In this document: piece after piece, positions 39,072 to 47,296 of the stretch
How the letters are laid out: every line of letters begins with the position of its first letter
Numbering within the stretch: the first letter of the stretch is position 1
DNA from: Providencia hangzhouensis
GTDB lineage: Bacteria; Pseudomonadota; Gammaproteobacteria; Enterobacterales; Enterobacteriaceae
NCBI RefSeq assembly: GCF_029193595.2
Contig: NZ_CP135052.1
Coordinates: forward strand, 1,054,001-1,118,000
Direction of reading: 5' to 3'
DNA length: 64,000 bases
Position numbers and translations under genes: made by a program
The notes under the pieces: generated by a model
The model's input: the letters and a program-made list of their open reading frames with translations, nothing else
Told to the model about the DNA's origin: nothing
Database searches by the model: none

Positions 39072-41863
39072 GATATTACCTCTAAAATGTCTTTTGCGCG
39101 TACAGGCAAATGCAAGAAATGATGACCAGTTGCATCTGCAATGGCATTGACGATGGATGAAACTACCGGGATCATAACAACCTCAGCAACGCCTTTCGGC
39201 GGGTCAGTATCTGAAAGTCCTGGTAGGACTTCATTGGTTTGTTGCCAAACTGCAACATCACTGGCAAGCGGGAGATGATAACGGTTGAAGTTCCACGTCC
39301 CATTACCGGGACCATCTTCGTAGAGAGGTAAATATTCATGGAGTGCATGGCCGATACCCATTGCTAATCCACCTTGAATTTGTCCTGAAACCAGTTGTGG
39401 GACGATAAGATTACCGCATTCCACCACACTATGGTGATTCAGCAATTCGACTTGCCCAGTCGCTTTATCAATGGATAGCTCGCTAACGGTAGCGACGGCA
39501 CTGTAGTAAGTGACTCCGGCATCATTTCTTTGTGTATCAGGGTAATAAGCTTTTTCGCGGTGGCAAACTTGGTATTCTTTATCGGCAAATCGTAGTGATA
39601 GCCCATCAATCGGTAAACGGCGAGTTTCACCCTGAATAGGGAAATCGGCTTCAGCCCATTGCCAGCGGTTAAATACGTGGCACACTGCGCCAGTTACCCC
39701 GCCCATTGCAAAAGTGCGTTCAATTAAGCGCGGTAAGCTAAGCACCTCAAGCCCATCAGCGGTTAAGCCTTCAGCAACCCAACGAGCATCTTCACGGCGA
39801 ACAACTAGAGGGGCCGCTTGTCCGCCGCCAATCCCTTCTTGCCAAATTGACATGGCAGCTGGCCATAACCCATGTTCGAATATAAGGCGTGCGGCTGCTT
39901 CTGTGCTGTGGGTGAAATAATAGGCTGAATTACTCGCACTCGCAGGTGAGCAGTAGTTCGGTGTCCATAATGGGTTTTGTGCTAAGTGGTTTTGCTCATC
40001 TTGTGACATAGCAAATGGGTTACCTGTTGAGATCATCGGTAAAATTGACCAATCAACAACAGAAAAATGAGCTTGTTCCGCAGGCTTTCCTAACCATTTA
40101 GCGCAAACCACCGATTGGGACGTTGACATACCTGTACCAATTTCTGCGCCACTATGATAAATGGCTATTTTACCCTCGGGGGTAAGTTCTACGCGAGCAA
40201 AGGAGGATTCCGCACCTGTCCCAAAGTCTTTTTGCACACAAGAAATCCCTGTACCGAATAGTTTACCGCTATGTTTCGCTTCAAAGTCGGCTTTACGTTT
40301 GGCTCTGTCAGTCCACATTGGGTGAGCAGCACAGCGGGTTAACACTTCATCGGCACGAATTGCGCCGCCAGGAATTGCCCCTTGGGTATTTTTCATCCCA
40401 GATTTGATGATATTTTTAAGACGGAACTCGATGGGGTCTACTTTTAGGAGTTTTGCGGCTTCTTCCATTAACATATCGGTTGCTGCCATGGCTTGTAAAG
40501 TACCATAACCGCGAGCTGAACCCGCATCGACAGCTCTTGATGCAATACCGACCGCAGATAAATCACTACGGGGAATATAATAGATAGCTTGGGCCCCAGT
40601 AGCCCCGACCATGACAACGGAAGGCGTAAAATTACAGCGACCACCGCCGTCACCGATAAAAGAAGCTGAAAGGGCTTCAATTTTATGCGTTTTTTTATTA
40701 ACCGCTAAGGTGTAATCCATATCGAAAGCATGGCGTTTGATGGTAGATTGAAATTGTTCATAACGGTCATTAGCTAGACGAATAGGGACTCCGTCTCCAT
40801 ATAATGTTGCCATCGCACCATAATAGGGGAATGGAGTGTGGTCTTTAGAACCATAACCAACGGTAAAACAAGGGTGTAGGAAAATTTGTTTAATTGGAAA
40901 ATGCGATTTTGCCAACATCTCTGGTAATGATTCCGCAACTTCCTGCGGGGACTGTGTCGGAATAACAAGATGGAATGACTGTGTTTTGGCGTCGTACCAA
41001 CCGTTAGCATTATCAGGCTCTAAGGCAGCAGTATCAATGGATTGAGAAAAGTATTTTCGTTTGAGCACTAACCAGTCTTCCGGTGGGTTTTCCAGTTGTT
41101 TAGCGAGCTCATCAGCATATAGCATGCCTTGTTGATCTAATTTTCCGCCTTCGCGACCTTCAGGCCAAACGGGTAAGTGCTTTTTCATGCCAATAGGGGA
41201 GATTGGCATATCTTTTAGGCTTGAATAAATATCTGGCTCATAAGGATTTTCATTGCCAATTCGCACGCCACGGTAGGTTCCCCATGGGTCTCGTTCTAAT
41301 GGGCCAGTTACTGCGCCGTATTGGATAACATCGTCACGGAATTTTAAGGTTTCTTTGGCAAAACGGAATTTAGCAAAATCATGATAAATCAATAATGCGA
41401 CGGCTTGGCCAAGGTAAGCGGGAGTTTTCCCTTCTGGAAGCAATAAATCATCACCATAAAATTCAGGGAAAGCAACGCCATCTTTTTCTAAGTCACTTGC
41501 AGTTACGATGCGGTCAGGCATCAGGCCATCTTTTAGCAGATCAAGGTTAAAGCCTTGGTAAATTTTATCGGCTTGAGTCACGCGGAGTAAAAATGCATGA
41601 CCTTGCTGTTTTGGCCAGTGAGGGATATCACGTGCACGAATGTCTCTGGCGAAGACTTTTTCCCCTTGGACTTTGGCAAAACCATCAATACGAAATTTGA
41701 TTTGTTTGTCGACCGGGTTCCAGTCAGGAGATTGAAGAATTTTTTCTTCGAATAGCACATCAAAAGCACGGCTATACAAAGGGGCTAAATAAACAGATAT
41801 TCCCGCTATAACGGCACATTTTAGAAAGTGTCTGCGGGAGAGTTCGACATTGCTTTTGCTCAT
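39068..41863 (-). CDS. Molybdopterin-binding subunit of molybdenum hydroxylase cassette 3
   Basis: A 931-residue protein with a Tat signal (SRRHFLKCA followed by a hydrophobic run). Mo-cofactor blocks include VGYGSKDHTPFPYYGAMA, DAGSARGYGTLQAMAATDMLMEE and IYHSGAEIGTGMSTSQSV. The likely catalytic Glu is near residue 894 in PKGVAEVVMIP. Long colinear stretches match the cassette 2 subunit (for example KVQGEKVFARDIRARDIPHWP against KVTGRKNFARDYRAKDIPGWP), so the two arose by duplication. It differs at potential substrate-pocket positions, for example SARGYG in place of SMRGFG, which suggests a different substrate. It is divergent from the mocA-like gene. Confidence 0.85.
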   Translation of the reverse strand: MSKSNVELSRRHFLKCAVIAGISVYLAPLYSRAFDVLFEEKILQSPDWNPVDKQIKFRIDGFAKVQGEKVFARDIRARDIPHWPKQQGHAFLLRVTQADKIYQGFNLDLLKDGLMPDRIVTASDLEKDGVAFPEFYGDDLLLPEGKTPAYLGQAVALLIYHDFAKFRFAKETLKFRDDVIQYGAVTGPLERDPWGTYRGVRIGNENPYEPDIYSSLKDMPISPIGMKKHLPVWPEGREGGKLDQQGMLYADELAKQLENPPEDWLVLKRKYFSQSIDTAALEPDNANGWYDAKTQSFHLVIPTQSPQEVAESLPEMLAKSHFPIKQIFLHPCFTVGYGSKDHTPFPYYGAMATLYGDGVPIRLANDRYEQFQSTIKRHAFDMDYTLAVNKKTHKIEALSASFIGDGGGRCNFTPSVVMVGATGAQAIYYIPRSDLSAVGIASRAVDAGSARGYGTLQAMAATDMLMEEAAKLLKVDPIEFRLKNIIKSGMKNTQGAIPGGAIRADEVLTRCAAHPMWTDRAKRKADFEAKHSGKLFGTGISCVQKDFGTGAESSFARVELTPEGKIAIYHSGAEIGTGMSTSQSVVCAKWLGKPAEQAHFSVVDWSILPMISTGNPFAMSQDEQNHLAQNPLWTPNYCSPASASNSAYYFTHSTEAAARLIFEHGLWPAAMSIWQEGIGGGQAAPLVVRREDARWVAEGLTADGLEVLSLPRLIERTFAMGGVTGAVCHVFNRWQWAEADFPIQGETRRLPIDGLSLRFADKEYQVCHREKAYYPDTQRNDAGVTYYSAVATVSELSIDKATGQVELLNHHSVVECGNLIVPQLVSGQIQGGLAMGIGHALHEYLPLYEDGPGNGTWNFNRYHLPLASDVAVWQQTNEVLPGLSDTDPPKGVAEVVMIPVVSSIVNAIADATGHHFLHLPVRAKDILEVIS

Positions 41864-42058
41864 AATACACCCTTACACTTATTATTATTACATCGGTATT
41901 TTTATTTTTATAGTCATATCGAAAAAATTACTTGTATCACATTTATATTATACTTCTCTTAATAATTTTCAAATTAATGATAAGTAGTTCTTGTGATCTT
42001 ACTGAATATACTTTATTTATGAGATACGCAATCAGTATATCGATTTAAAATAAAAACT
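41864..42058. promoter_or_regulatory. Divergent promoter region between Mo-hydroxylase cassette 3 and mocA
   Basis: A 195-bp AT-rich divergent gap. It contains an imperfect inverted repeat, GAGATAC-N7-GTATATC (42021-42041), close to the mocA start. A molybdate- or substrate-responsive regulator could bind here, but the repeat does not fully match the ModE consensus as I remember it. Confidence 0.4.
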
Positions 42059-42622
42059 ATGAATATTGGTATTTTAATATTGGCAGCAGGAAAAAGTGAA
42101 CGTTTTCAAAATGCTGGAGGTAAAGGAAGTAAATTAAATTTTATGCTTGAAAAAAATACAGTTTTTGAAAAAACACTATTAAATTCAATCGATAGTGAGC
42201 TTCCTGTGCATGTAGTGACACGGCCTGAGAATGAAGGTGTTATTAATAATTGTTTACAATTTAATATTCCATACTCGTTGATAAATAGTAATGGGTTAGG
42301 TGAATCAATCGCATTTGGTGTTAAAAATACGTCTAATTTAGATGGGTGGATAATTCATTTAGCGGATATGCCATACATCAATAGTCATTTATTTACTCGT
42401 ATAGTGAATGAATTAAAACAGCATACATTAGTCAGGCCAATATATAATGGTTTGCCAGGCCATCCAGTGGGAATATCTGCAAAGCATTATACAGAATTAA
42501 TTAATCTAGTAGGTGATGACGGTGCGAAATCAATATTAAGTCGTAATCTTGTTTATCAATTAGACATAAATGACGAAAATGTTGTAAAAGATATTGATTA
42601 TCCGAGTGTTGATAACGATTAA
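42059..42622 (+). CDS. mocA: MocA-like molybdenum cofactor cytidylyltransferase (NTP transferase family)
   Basis: A 187-residue MobA/MocA-type nucleotidyltransferase. The N-terminal ILAAGKSERF loop binds the nucleotide, GLGESIAFGV is a family block, DMPYI carries a metal-binding Asp, and GHPVGIS and GDDGAKSIL are C-terminal signatures. MocA transfers CMP to molybdopterin to make the cytosine dinucleotide form used by xanthine-oxidase family enzymes. An XdhC gene follows 9 bp later, and three Mo-hydroxylase cassettes lie divergently upstream. This supports the MocA assignment over the GMP-specific MobA. The coding DNA is more AT-rich than the cassettes, and the ribosome binding site is weak. 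Confidence 0.82.
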   Translation: MNIGILILAAGKSERFQNAGGKGSKLNFMLEKNTVFEKTLLNSIDSELPVHVVTRPENEGVINNCLQFNIPYSLINSNGLGESIAFGVKNTSNLDGWIIHLADMPYINSHLFTRIVNELKQHTLVRPIYNGLPGHPVGISAKHYTELINLVGDDGAKSILSRNLVYQLDINDENVVKDIDYPSVDND

Positions 42623-42631
42623 GGAACGAAT

Positions 42632-43660
42632 ATGTTGCGTGAAGATGTTTTTGTTATCTCTCAAGCCCTTTCTTGGATAAAAAAAGAGCCCATATGGTTG
42701 TGTACGGTGCTAAGTACATATGGTTCCTCTCCTCGTAGCCCGGGCTCACTTCTTGTTGCAAAGGCAGATGGCCAGTATGTTGGTTCTTTATCAGGTGGTT
42801 GTATTGAAGAAGATTTTATTCAACGAATACAGCATGCTGAATACATTAAGAGCAGCCAAATTGTTCGCTATGGTCGCGGTGGTTTAGAAGCGAAAGTGAA
42901 TTTACCTTGTGATGGTAGTTTAGATGTTTTAATTGAATATTTACCGAATAGTCAGGAAAGTGTTAGTTACCTTACGGAGATACATCAAGCGTTACTGGGA
43001 TATACTGCAATCAGTAAAAAAATCACGTTGCCACAAAGGGGGGAGGTAAGCACGGTTAATAATCAACAAACCCCAACCCAAATAGAGCGGGAAGGGGAGA
43101 ACATTCAATTATATATTGCCGCGCCGCCACGGTTAATTATTGCTGGGATCTCAAATGTAGGTATTTACTGTGCTAGTTTTGCAGCAACATTAGGGTTTGA
43201 GGTTATAATTTGTGAACACCGTGAAGATGAGCTATCGCGTTTTTCTGGGCAACTTTCTAGTCAATTTGAAGTCATTAAATTATTTCCAGCTCGCTATTTG
43301 GAATCCCAAAGCTGTACACCGAATACCGCTATTGTTTCTTTAACCCATGATCCTCGTATTGATGACCTGACACTAATGGAAGCAGTGAATACCCCAGCGT
43401 TTTATATTGGTGCAATGGGCTCAGTAAGAACGAGTGCTCGTCGTCGTGAACGTCTTATAGCATCTGGTGGGATGACGGAGGCGGAAATAGAACGCATCCA
43501 TGCTCCCATTGGTATTCCTATCGGTAGCAAAACACCACCCGAAATAGCATTAGCGATAATGGCGGATATTGTAGCTCATAAAAATGGCGTAGTTTCATCT
43601 AGTTATGTTAGTGAAACGAAAAAAGTAATGGTTACAAATTCAATGTATTGTGATGTTTAA
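42632..43660 (+). CDS. XdhC/CoxI family Mo-cofactor maturation protein
   Basis: A 342-residue protein with the N-terminal XdhC/CoxI block (VLSTYGSSPRSPGSLLVAKADG, then SLSGGCIEEDF, including a conserved Cys) and a C-terminal Rossmann-like domain. That domain contains LIIAGISNVGIYCASFAATLGFEV and the signature FYIGAMGSVRTSARRRERL. XdhC proteins bind the Mo cofactor, promote insertion of the terminal sulfur ligand and load it into the apo-enzyme. One copy next to three cassettes suggests that it serves all of them. It follows mocA with a good site (AAGGAACGAAT). The gene ends at a hairpin shared with the convergent decarboxylase gene. Confidence 0.88.
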   Translation: MLREDVFVISQALSWIKKEPIWLCTVLSTYGSSPRSPGSLLVAKADGQYVGSLSGGCIEEDFIQRIQHAEYIKSSQIVRYGRGGLEAKVNLPCDGSLDVLIEYLPNSQESVSYLTEIHQALLGYTAISKKITLPQRGEVSTVNNQQTPTQIEREGENIQLYIAAPPRLIIAGISNVGIYCASFAATLGFEVIICEHREDELSRFSGQLSSQFEVIKLFPARYLESQSCTPNTAIVSLTHDPRIDDLTLMEAVNTPAFYIGAMGSVRTSARRRERLIASGGMTEAEIERIHAPIGIPIGSKTPPEIALAIMADIVAHKNGVVSSSYVSETKKVMVTNSMYCDV

Positions 43661-43673
43661 AGTTAAATTCCCA

Positions 43674-43706
43674 CGCCTTATAAAGTTAAATGACCTTTAT
43701 AAGGCG
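43674..43706. terminator. Bidirectional hairpin between the XdhC gene and the decarboxylase gene
   Basis: CGCCTTATAAAG and CTTTATAAGGCG form a perfect 12-bp stem with a 9-base loop between two convergent genes. The U tract is weak on both sides, so efficiency is uncertain. Confidence 0.6.
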
Positions 43707-43724
43707 AAAGGACCTAAAACTAGT

Positions 43725-45392
43725 TTAGTTGGTATAAATAGAAGAAATAATTTCTCTCATTTTTATTAAATATTTTGAAGCATCATATCGGTCAGTGACT
43801 ATTTCTATATAAGCTGCAGTGTCGAGTGTTTCGATAGCCTGTAAAGCCTCATCTAATTCATCGCAGGTTGTCACTTTTTTGCAATACCAATCGTCACATC
43901 CCAGTGCTAAAGGAAGTTGTGCGTAATTCCATTGCGCAACATCATTATAATAATATTCAGGTTCTTTACAGAATAGTCGTTCAATAAGATAGCCATCATT
44001 ATTTAATATAAAGATAATGGGTTTTAATCCAAATCGTGCAAATTGACTAATTTCTTGCATAGTTAATTGATGAGCGCCTTCCCCTGTCGCTAAGATGACT
44101 CGACGTGACGGGGATGCTAAAGCGGCGCCCAGTGCAGCAGGTGTTGCCCAGCCAATAGATCCCCATAATGATTGGGAATGAAAAGATGCACCTTTAGGTA
44201 ATAGTGAAAATGCTAAGCCCATTGAAAAGGTTCCAGTATCTGTAAATATTATATCATTAGGTCTAAACATTTTTTCTAAGCGAGGATATAGATATGATTC
44301 AGTTATTTCGTTTGTTTCTACGGCTATCGGTTGACCTAGTGATTGGGCCTTAGGACTTTTGTGTTGATTAAAAGAAGAGGTTGGCAGTGATAGCAATCTA
44401 TTCTGCAAGGCTAAAACAACGTCTTTCATGGAAATATTATTGTAGCATTGGCCATCAATAATGACTTTATCTTCCATAATATGGATTATATTTTCGATTT
44501 TAATATTAGAGGTATAACAACCTGAATTAAAGTCAGACAGAATAGTGCCTATATTTATAACACAATCACTGCTTTCGACAAATGAAGTGACTTGAGGAGT
44601 TAATATTTGCCCTGTATACATTCCGATATATTGCGTATTAGTTTCATCTAATACACTTTTATCCATAAATAACGTGGTATAAGGAATTTTGGTTTTTTCA
44701 ATGATTGTTTGTAAGGTATTTGCTACGCCTAAGCGCAAAGACATTGAGCCTGCTAATATGCAAGGTTGTTGGCTATTTATTAATTTATTTAAGATTAAAG
44801 GAATAATATTTTTTAGTGTTTCTGAGCAACTGTTTGGTATTAATGGAACAACATGATGAAATGGTTTAATTACAGTCTTTACAGCATAATCAGCAGGTAA
44901 GCCAAAATAAACTGGACGGCGTTCATGTAAGGCGCATGCGATTAACCGCTCAGCCTCTTCAATACAGTTTTCAGGGGTAATAATGGCATGAGCACAGACA
45001 ATATGTTGGCTCATTTTATAAAAAACGTCATAGTTTCCATCCCCTAATGTGTGATGAGAAATACGCTGTTTCTTTTGTGTTAGGCTAGGAGGCATTCCAA
45101 CAAGGTGAAATATAGGGACTCTTTCAGCATAAGAACCTGCTATTGCATTGAGAGCGCTTAATTCGCCAACGCCAAAGGTTGTTGATAGTGCAGCAACACC
45201 TTTAATTCTTGCATATCCGTCTGCAGCATACGCTGCGTTTAATTCGTTGCAATTGCCAACCCAACGTTGATGGGAGTTTGCACAAACACTATCATTTACA
45301 GGAAATGAATAATCACCAGGAACACCAAATATATCTTCAATGCCTAATTGATAGAGCTTAGATAAAATATATTCAACAACAGTTTCTTTCAT
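43725..45392 (-). CDS. Thiamine-diphosphate 2-oxo-acid decarboxylase (indolepyruvate/phenylpyruvate decarboxylase-like)
   Basis: A 555-residue protein of the pyruvate/indolepyruvate decarboxylase family. Asp27 in GVPGDY, Glu50 in NCNELNAAYAADGYAR and His113-His114 in ISHHTLGDG are the catalytic set of this family. The thiamine-diphosphate motif runs from GEG (437-439) to NNDGY (464-468), followed by Glu471. The first Mg ligand, normally Asp in GDG, is Glu438 here, which is conservative but unusual. Likely reactions are phenylpyruvate, indolepyruvate or branched 2-oxo acids to aldehydes plus CO2. The large-substrate specificity is inferred from overall similarity, not from a decisive residue. 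It is monocistronic and lies beside three putative aldehyde-oxidising Mo enzymes. Confidence 0.82.
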   Translation of the reverse strand: MKETVVEYILSKLYQLGIEDIFGVPGDYSFPVNDSVCANSHQRWVGNCNELNAAYAADGYARIKGVAALSTTFGVGELSALNAIAGSYAERVPIFHLVGMPPSLTQKKQRISHHTLGDGNYDVFYKMSQHIVCAHAIITPENCIEEAERLIACALHERRPVYFGLPADYAVKTVIKPFHHVVPLIPNSCSETLKNIIPLILNKLINSQQPCILAGSMSLRLGVANTLQTIIEKTKIPYTTLFMDKSVLDETNTQYIGMYTGQILTPQVTSFVESSDCVINIGTILSDFNSGCYTSNIKIENIIHIMEDKVIIDGQCYNNISMKDVVLALQNRLLSLPTSSFNQHKSPKAQSLGQPIAVETNEITESYLYPRLEKMFRPNDIIFTDTGTFSMGLAFSLLPKGASFHSQSLWGSIGWATPAALGAALASPSRRVILATGEGAHQLTMQEISQFARFGLKPIIFILNNDGYLIERLFCKEPEYYYNDVAQWNYAQLPLALGCDDWYCKKVTTCDELDEALQAIETLDTAAYIEIVTDRYDASKYLIKMREIISSIYTN

Positions 45393-45642
45393 TTAACTTC
45401 TCCAGTTAATAATTGTTTTTTACTTGATTTGTAATTATTTATATTAGCTATTTATTCTTATTGAAATCAATTCCATGATAGCTAATAAGGGAAGTAGTGA
45501 AAGTGTTATATTTTATAATGAGATTAATGGGGGTTATTAAATATATTATTTAATAAATTAATATAAATTAGTAGAGTAATAAAAAACAGTAGATCTTTTT
45601 AGACCTCACTGTTTTTTAGATTTAGAATACCGTTAAATAGGG

Positions 45643-45996
45643 TCAAGCCTGAGCGGCAATCACCATAATTTCTACTAGTACTTGTTCCCGAGCCATATTG
45701 GCTTCAACAGCTGCACGGGCAGGGCTATTTTCTATAGGCATCCAACTTTCCCATACCGCATTAAAGTCAGCAAAATCCCGTTTGATATCTTTAATCCAAA
45801 CTTGGGCGGATAAAATACGTGTTTTATCACTGTTGCTTGCAGCAAGTAATGAATCAATCTTGGCAAAAACGTCTTTGGTTTGTTGTGTGATATCACCTGT
45901 TAGATCATTAGGTACTTGCCCTGATAAGTAAACTAAACCTGAATATTCAACGCTATCAGCTAAGCGTGGTTTTGGGTTGTTACGTTTTATGGACAT
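45643..45996 (-). CDS. RidA family enamine/imine deaminase linked to the DadA-like dehydrogenase
   Basis: A 117-residue protein of the RidA/YjgF/UK114 family. The C-terminal block NSPARAAVEANMAREQVLVEIMVIA carries the family Arg and Glu, and VYLSGQVPND is the conserved N-terminal strand. RidA proteins hydrolyse 2-imino acids or enamines that arise as intermediates. The gene begins 2 bp after the stop of a D-amino acid dehydrogenase gene, whose reaction makes an imino acid, so a direct pathway role is likely. It resembles DguB of the Pseudomonas D-glutamate locus. Confidence 0.85.
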   Translation of the reverse strand: MSIKRNNPKPRLADSVEYSGLVYLSGQVPNDLTGDITQQTKDVFAKIDSLLAASNSDKTRILSAQVWIKDIKRDFADFNAVWESWMPIENSPARAAVEANMAREQVLVEIMVIAAQA

Positions 45997-45998
45997 GA

Positions 45999-47240
45999 TT
46001 ACCTCGTTAATCCAGTTAAAGAAATAGGGGGTTTTTGTTCAGTTATTAATTGGCTCAGTATTTCCGCGCTGCCTGCGGCAAGTGTAAACCCTAAACTGCC
46101 ATGCCCAATATTAAGCCATAAATTTTTATAGGCAGTTTTTCCTAGTATCGGTGGGCCTTTCGGTGTTGAAGGGCGTAACCCACACCAACTTTCAGCATCG
46201 TCAATTTTAGGTAATTCAGGGAAGGTATTTTTAATAATATTCTTGAGTGCTTGTATTCTATTTTCACGTAAGCCTTGCTTGTCATAACCAATATCAACCA
46301 TCGCAGCAATGCGTAATTGATCATTAAGTTTGGCATAGACAATTTTATTGCCGTAATCAGTCACGTTAATTTTCGGAACAATATGTTCTACCTGTGGGTA
46401 TTCTACGCTTAAGCTATAGCCTTTTAACCCTAAAATTGGGACATTAATATTTAGTGGTTTTAACAATTCGCGGCTACCATTGCCGGCACAAACAATAAAA
46501 TCATCAGCTTGGATAGTTCCCTGGTGAGTGGCTACTCCTGTAATGCAGTCATCTTGTTTAATGAAAGATTGAACATTATGTTGTAAGCAAAGATTAAATT
46601 GAGGCTGCGTGAGTAAATATTGCAGTAGGTTCTTACAGAATAAATAGCAATCTGCACTCTCATCATCAGGGGCATATATTGCACCTACCAGCTGAGACTG
46701 TATGTCTTTTAAAGAAGGTTCTAGCCCAACAATTTCAGAGGGTGTTAATATTTTTTGAAATTGTTTATCAACTGTTTCACTGGCTTTTTGAAAACTTTTA
46801 TTATCTCGGTGGATAATTAATTTCCCTGATTTCTCCCAAGCAAAATCAGAAATATCACCATTGTTACGCCATTTATTCATTATTTCTTGGCTAAAAAGTG
46901 ATAAACGTAAAAGATGAGCACCATTAATTTTATTGGTTTTACGGTTACAAGCTAATGTAAATTGTGCAAGCCAAGACCATTGTTGTATTGAAGGCGTTAT
47001 TTTTAGATTTAAAGGAGAATTATTTTTCCCCATCCAACGTAGGCCTTGCAAAGGAACACCGGCGTCTGCAAGAGGAGATACATAGCGATAGCTGAGTTGC
47101 CCACCGTTAGCAAAACTGGTCTGCATGCCAACATCGGTATCTGATTCAACTAATGTTACGGTTTGGCCTGCTTTAATTAATGCATAGGCGGTGCTTAAAC
47201 CAATTACACCAGCTCCAATAACCACCACATGTTTAGTCAT
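45999..47240 (-). CDS. DadA-like FAD-dependent D-amino acid dehydrogenase (possibly D-glutamate dehydrogenase)
   Basis: A 413-residue DAO-family flavoprotein. The N-terminal VVVIGAGVIGLSTAYALIKAGQTVTLVE motif binds FAD. TSFANGGQLSYRYVSPLAD is the DadA signature, and the C-terminal GLRPSTPKGPPILG and NIGHGSLGFTLAAGSAEI blocks complete the FAD site. Members oxidise D-amino acids to imino acids and reduce quinone at the inner face of the membrane. The neighbours (LysR upstream, RidA downstream, GltS glutamate carrier nearby) point to D-glutamate or D-glutamine as substrate, as in dguRAB of Pseudomonas aeruginosa. D-alanine remains possible. Confidence 0.85.
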   Translation of the reverse strand: MTKHVVVIGAGVIGLSTAYALIKAGQTVTLVESDTDVGMQTSFANGGQLSYRYVSPLADAGVPLQGLRWMGKNNSPLNLKITPSIQQWSWLAQFTLACNRKTNKINGAHLLRLSLFSQEIMNKWRNNGDISDFAWEKSGKLIIHRDNKSFQKASETVDKQFQKILTPSEIVGLEPSLKDIQSQLVGAIYAPDDESADCYLFCKNLLQYLLTQPQFNLCLQHNVQSFIKQDDCITGVATHQGTIQADDFIVCAGNGSRELLKPLNINVPILGLKGYSLSVEYPQVEHIVPKINVTDYGNKIVYAKLNDQLRIAAMVDIGYDKQGLRENRIQALKNIIKNTFPELPKIDDAESWCGLRPSTPKGPPILGKTAYKNLWLNIGHGSLGFTLAAGSAEILSQLITEQKPPISLTGLTR

Positions 47241-47296
47241 AATAATCCGTAACCCATAATAACCAAGATGTTATTATTTAACGGTGAATAAGCTAA

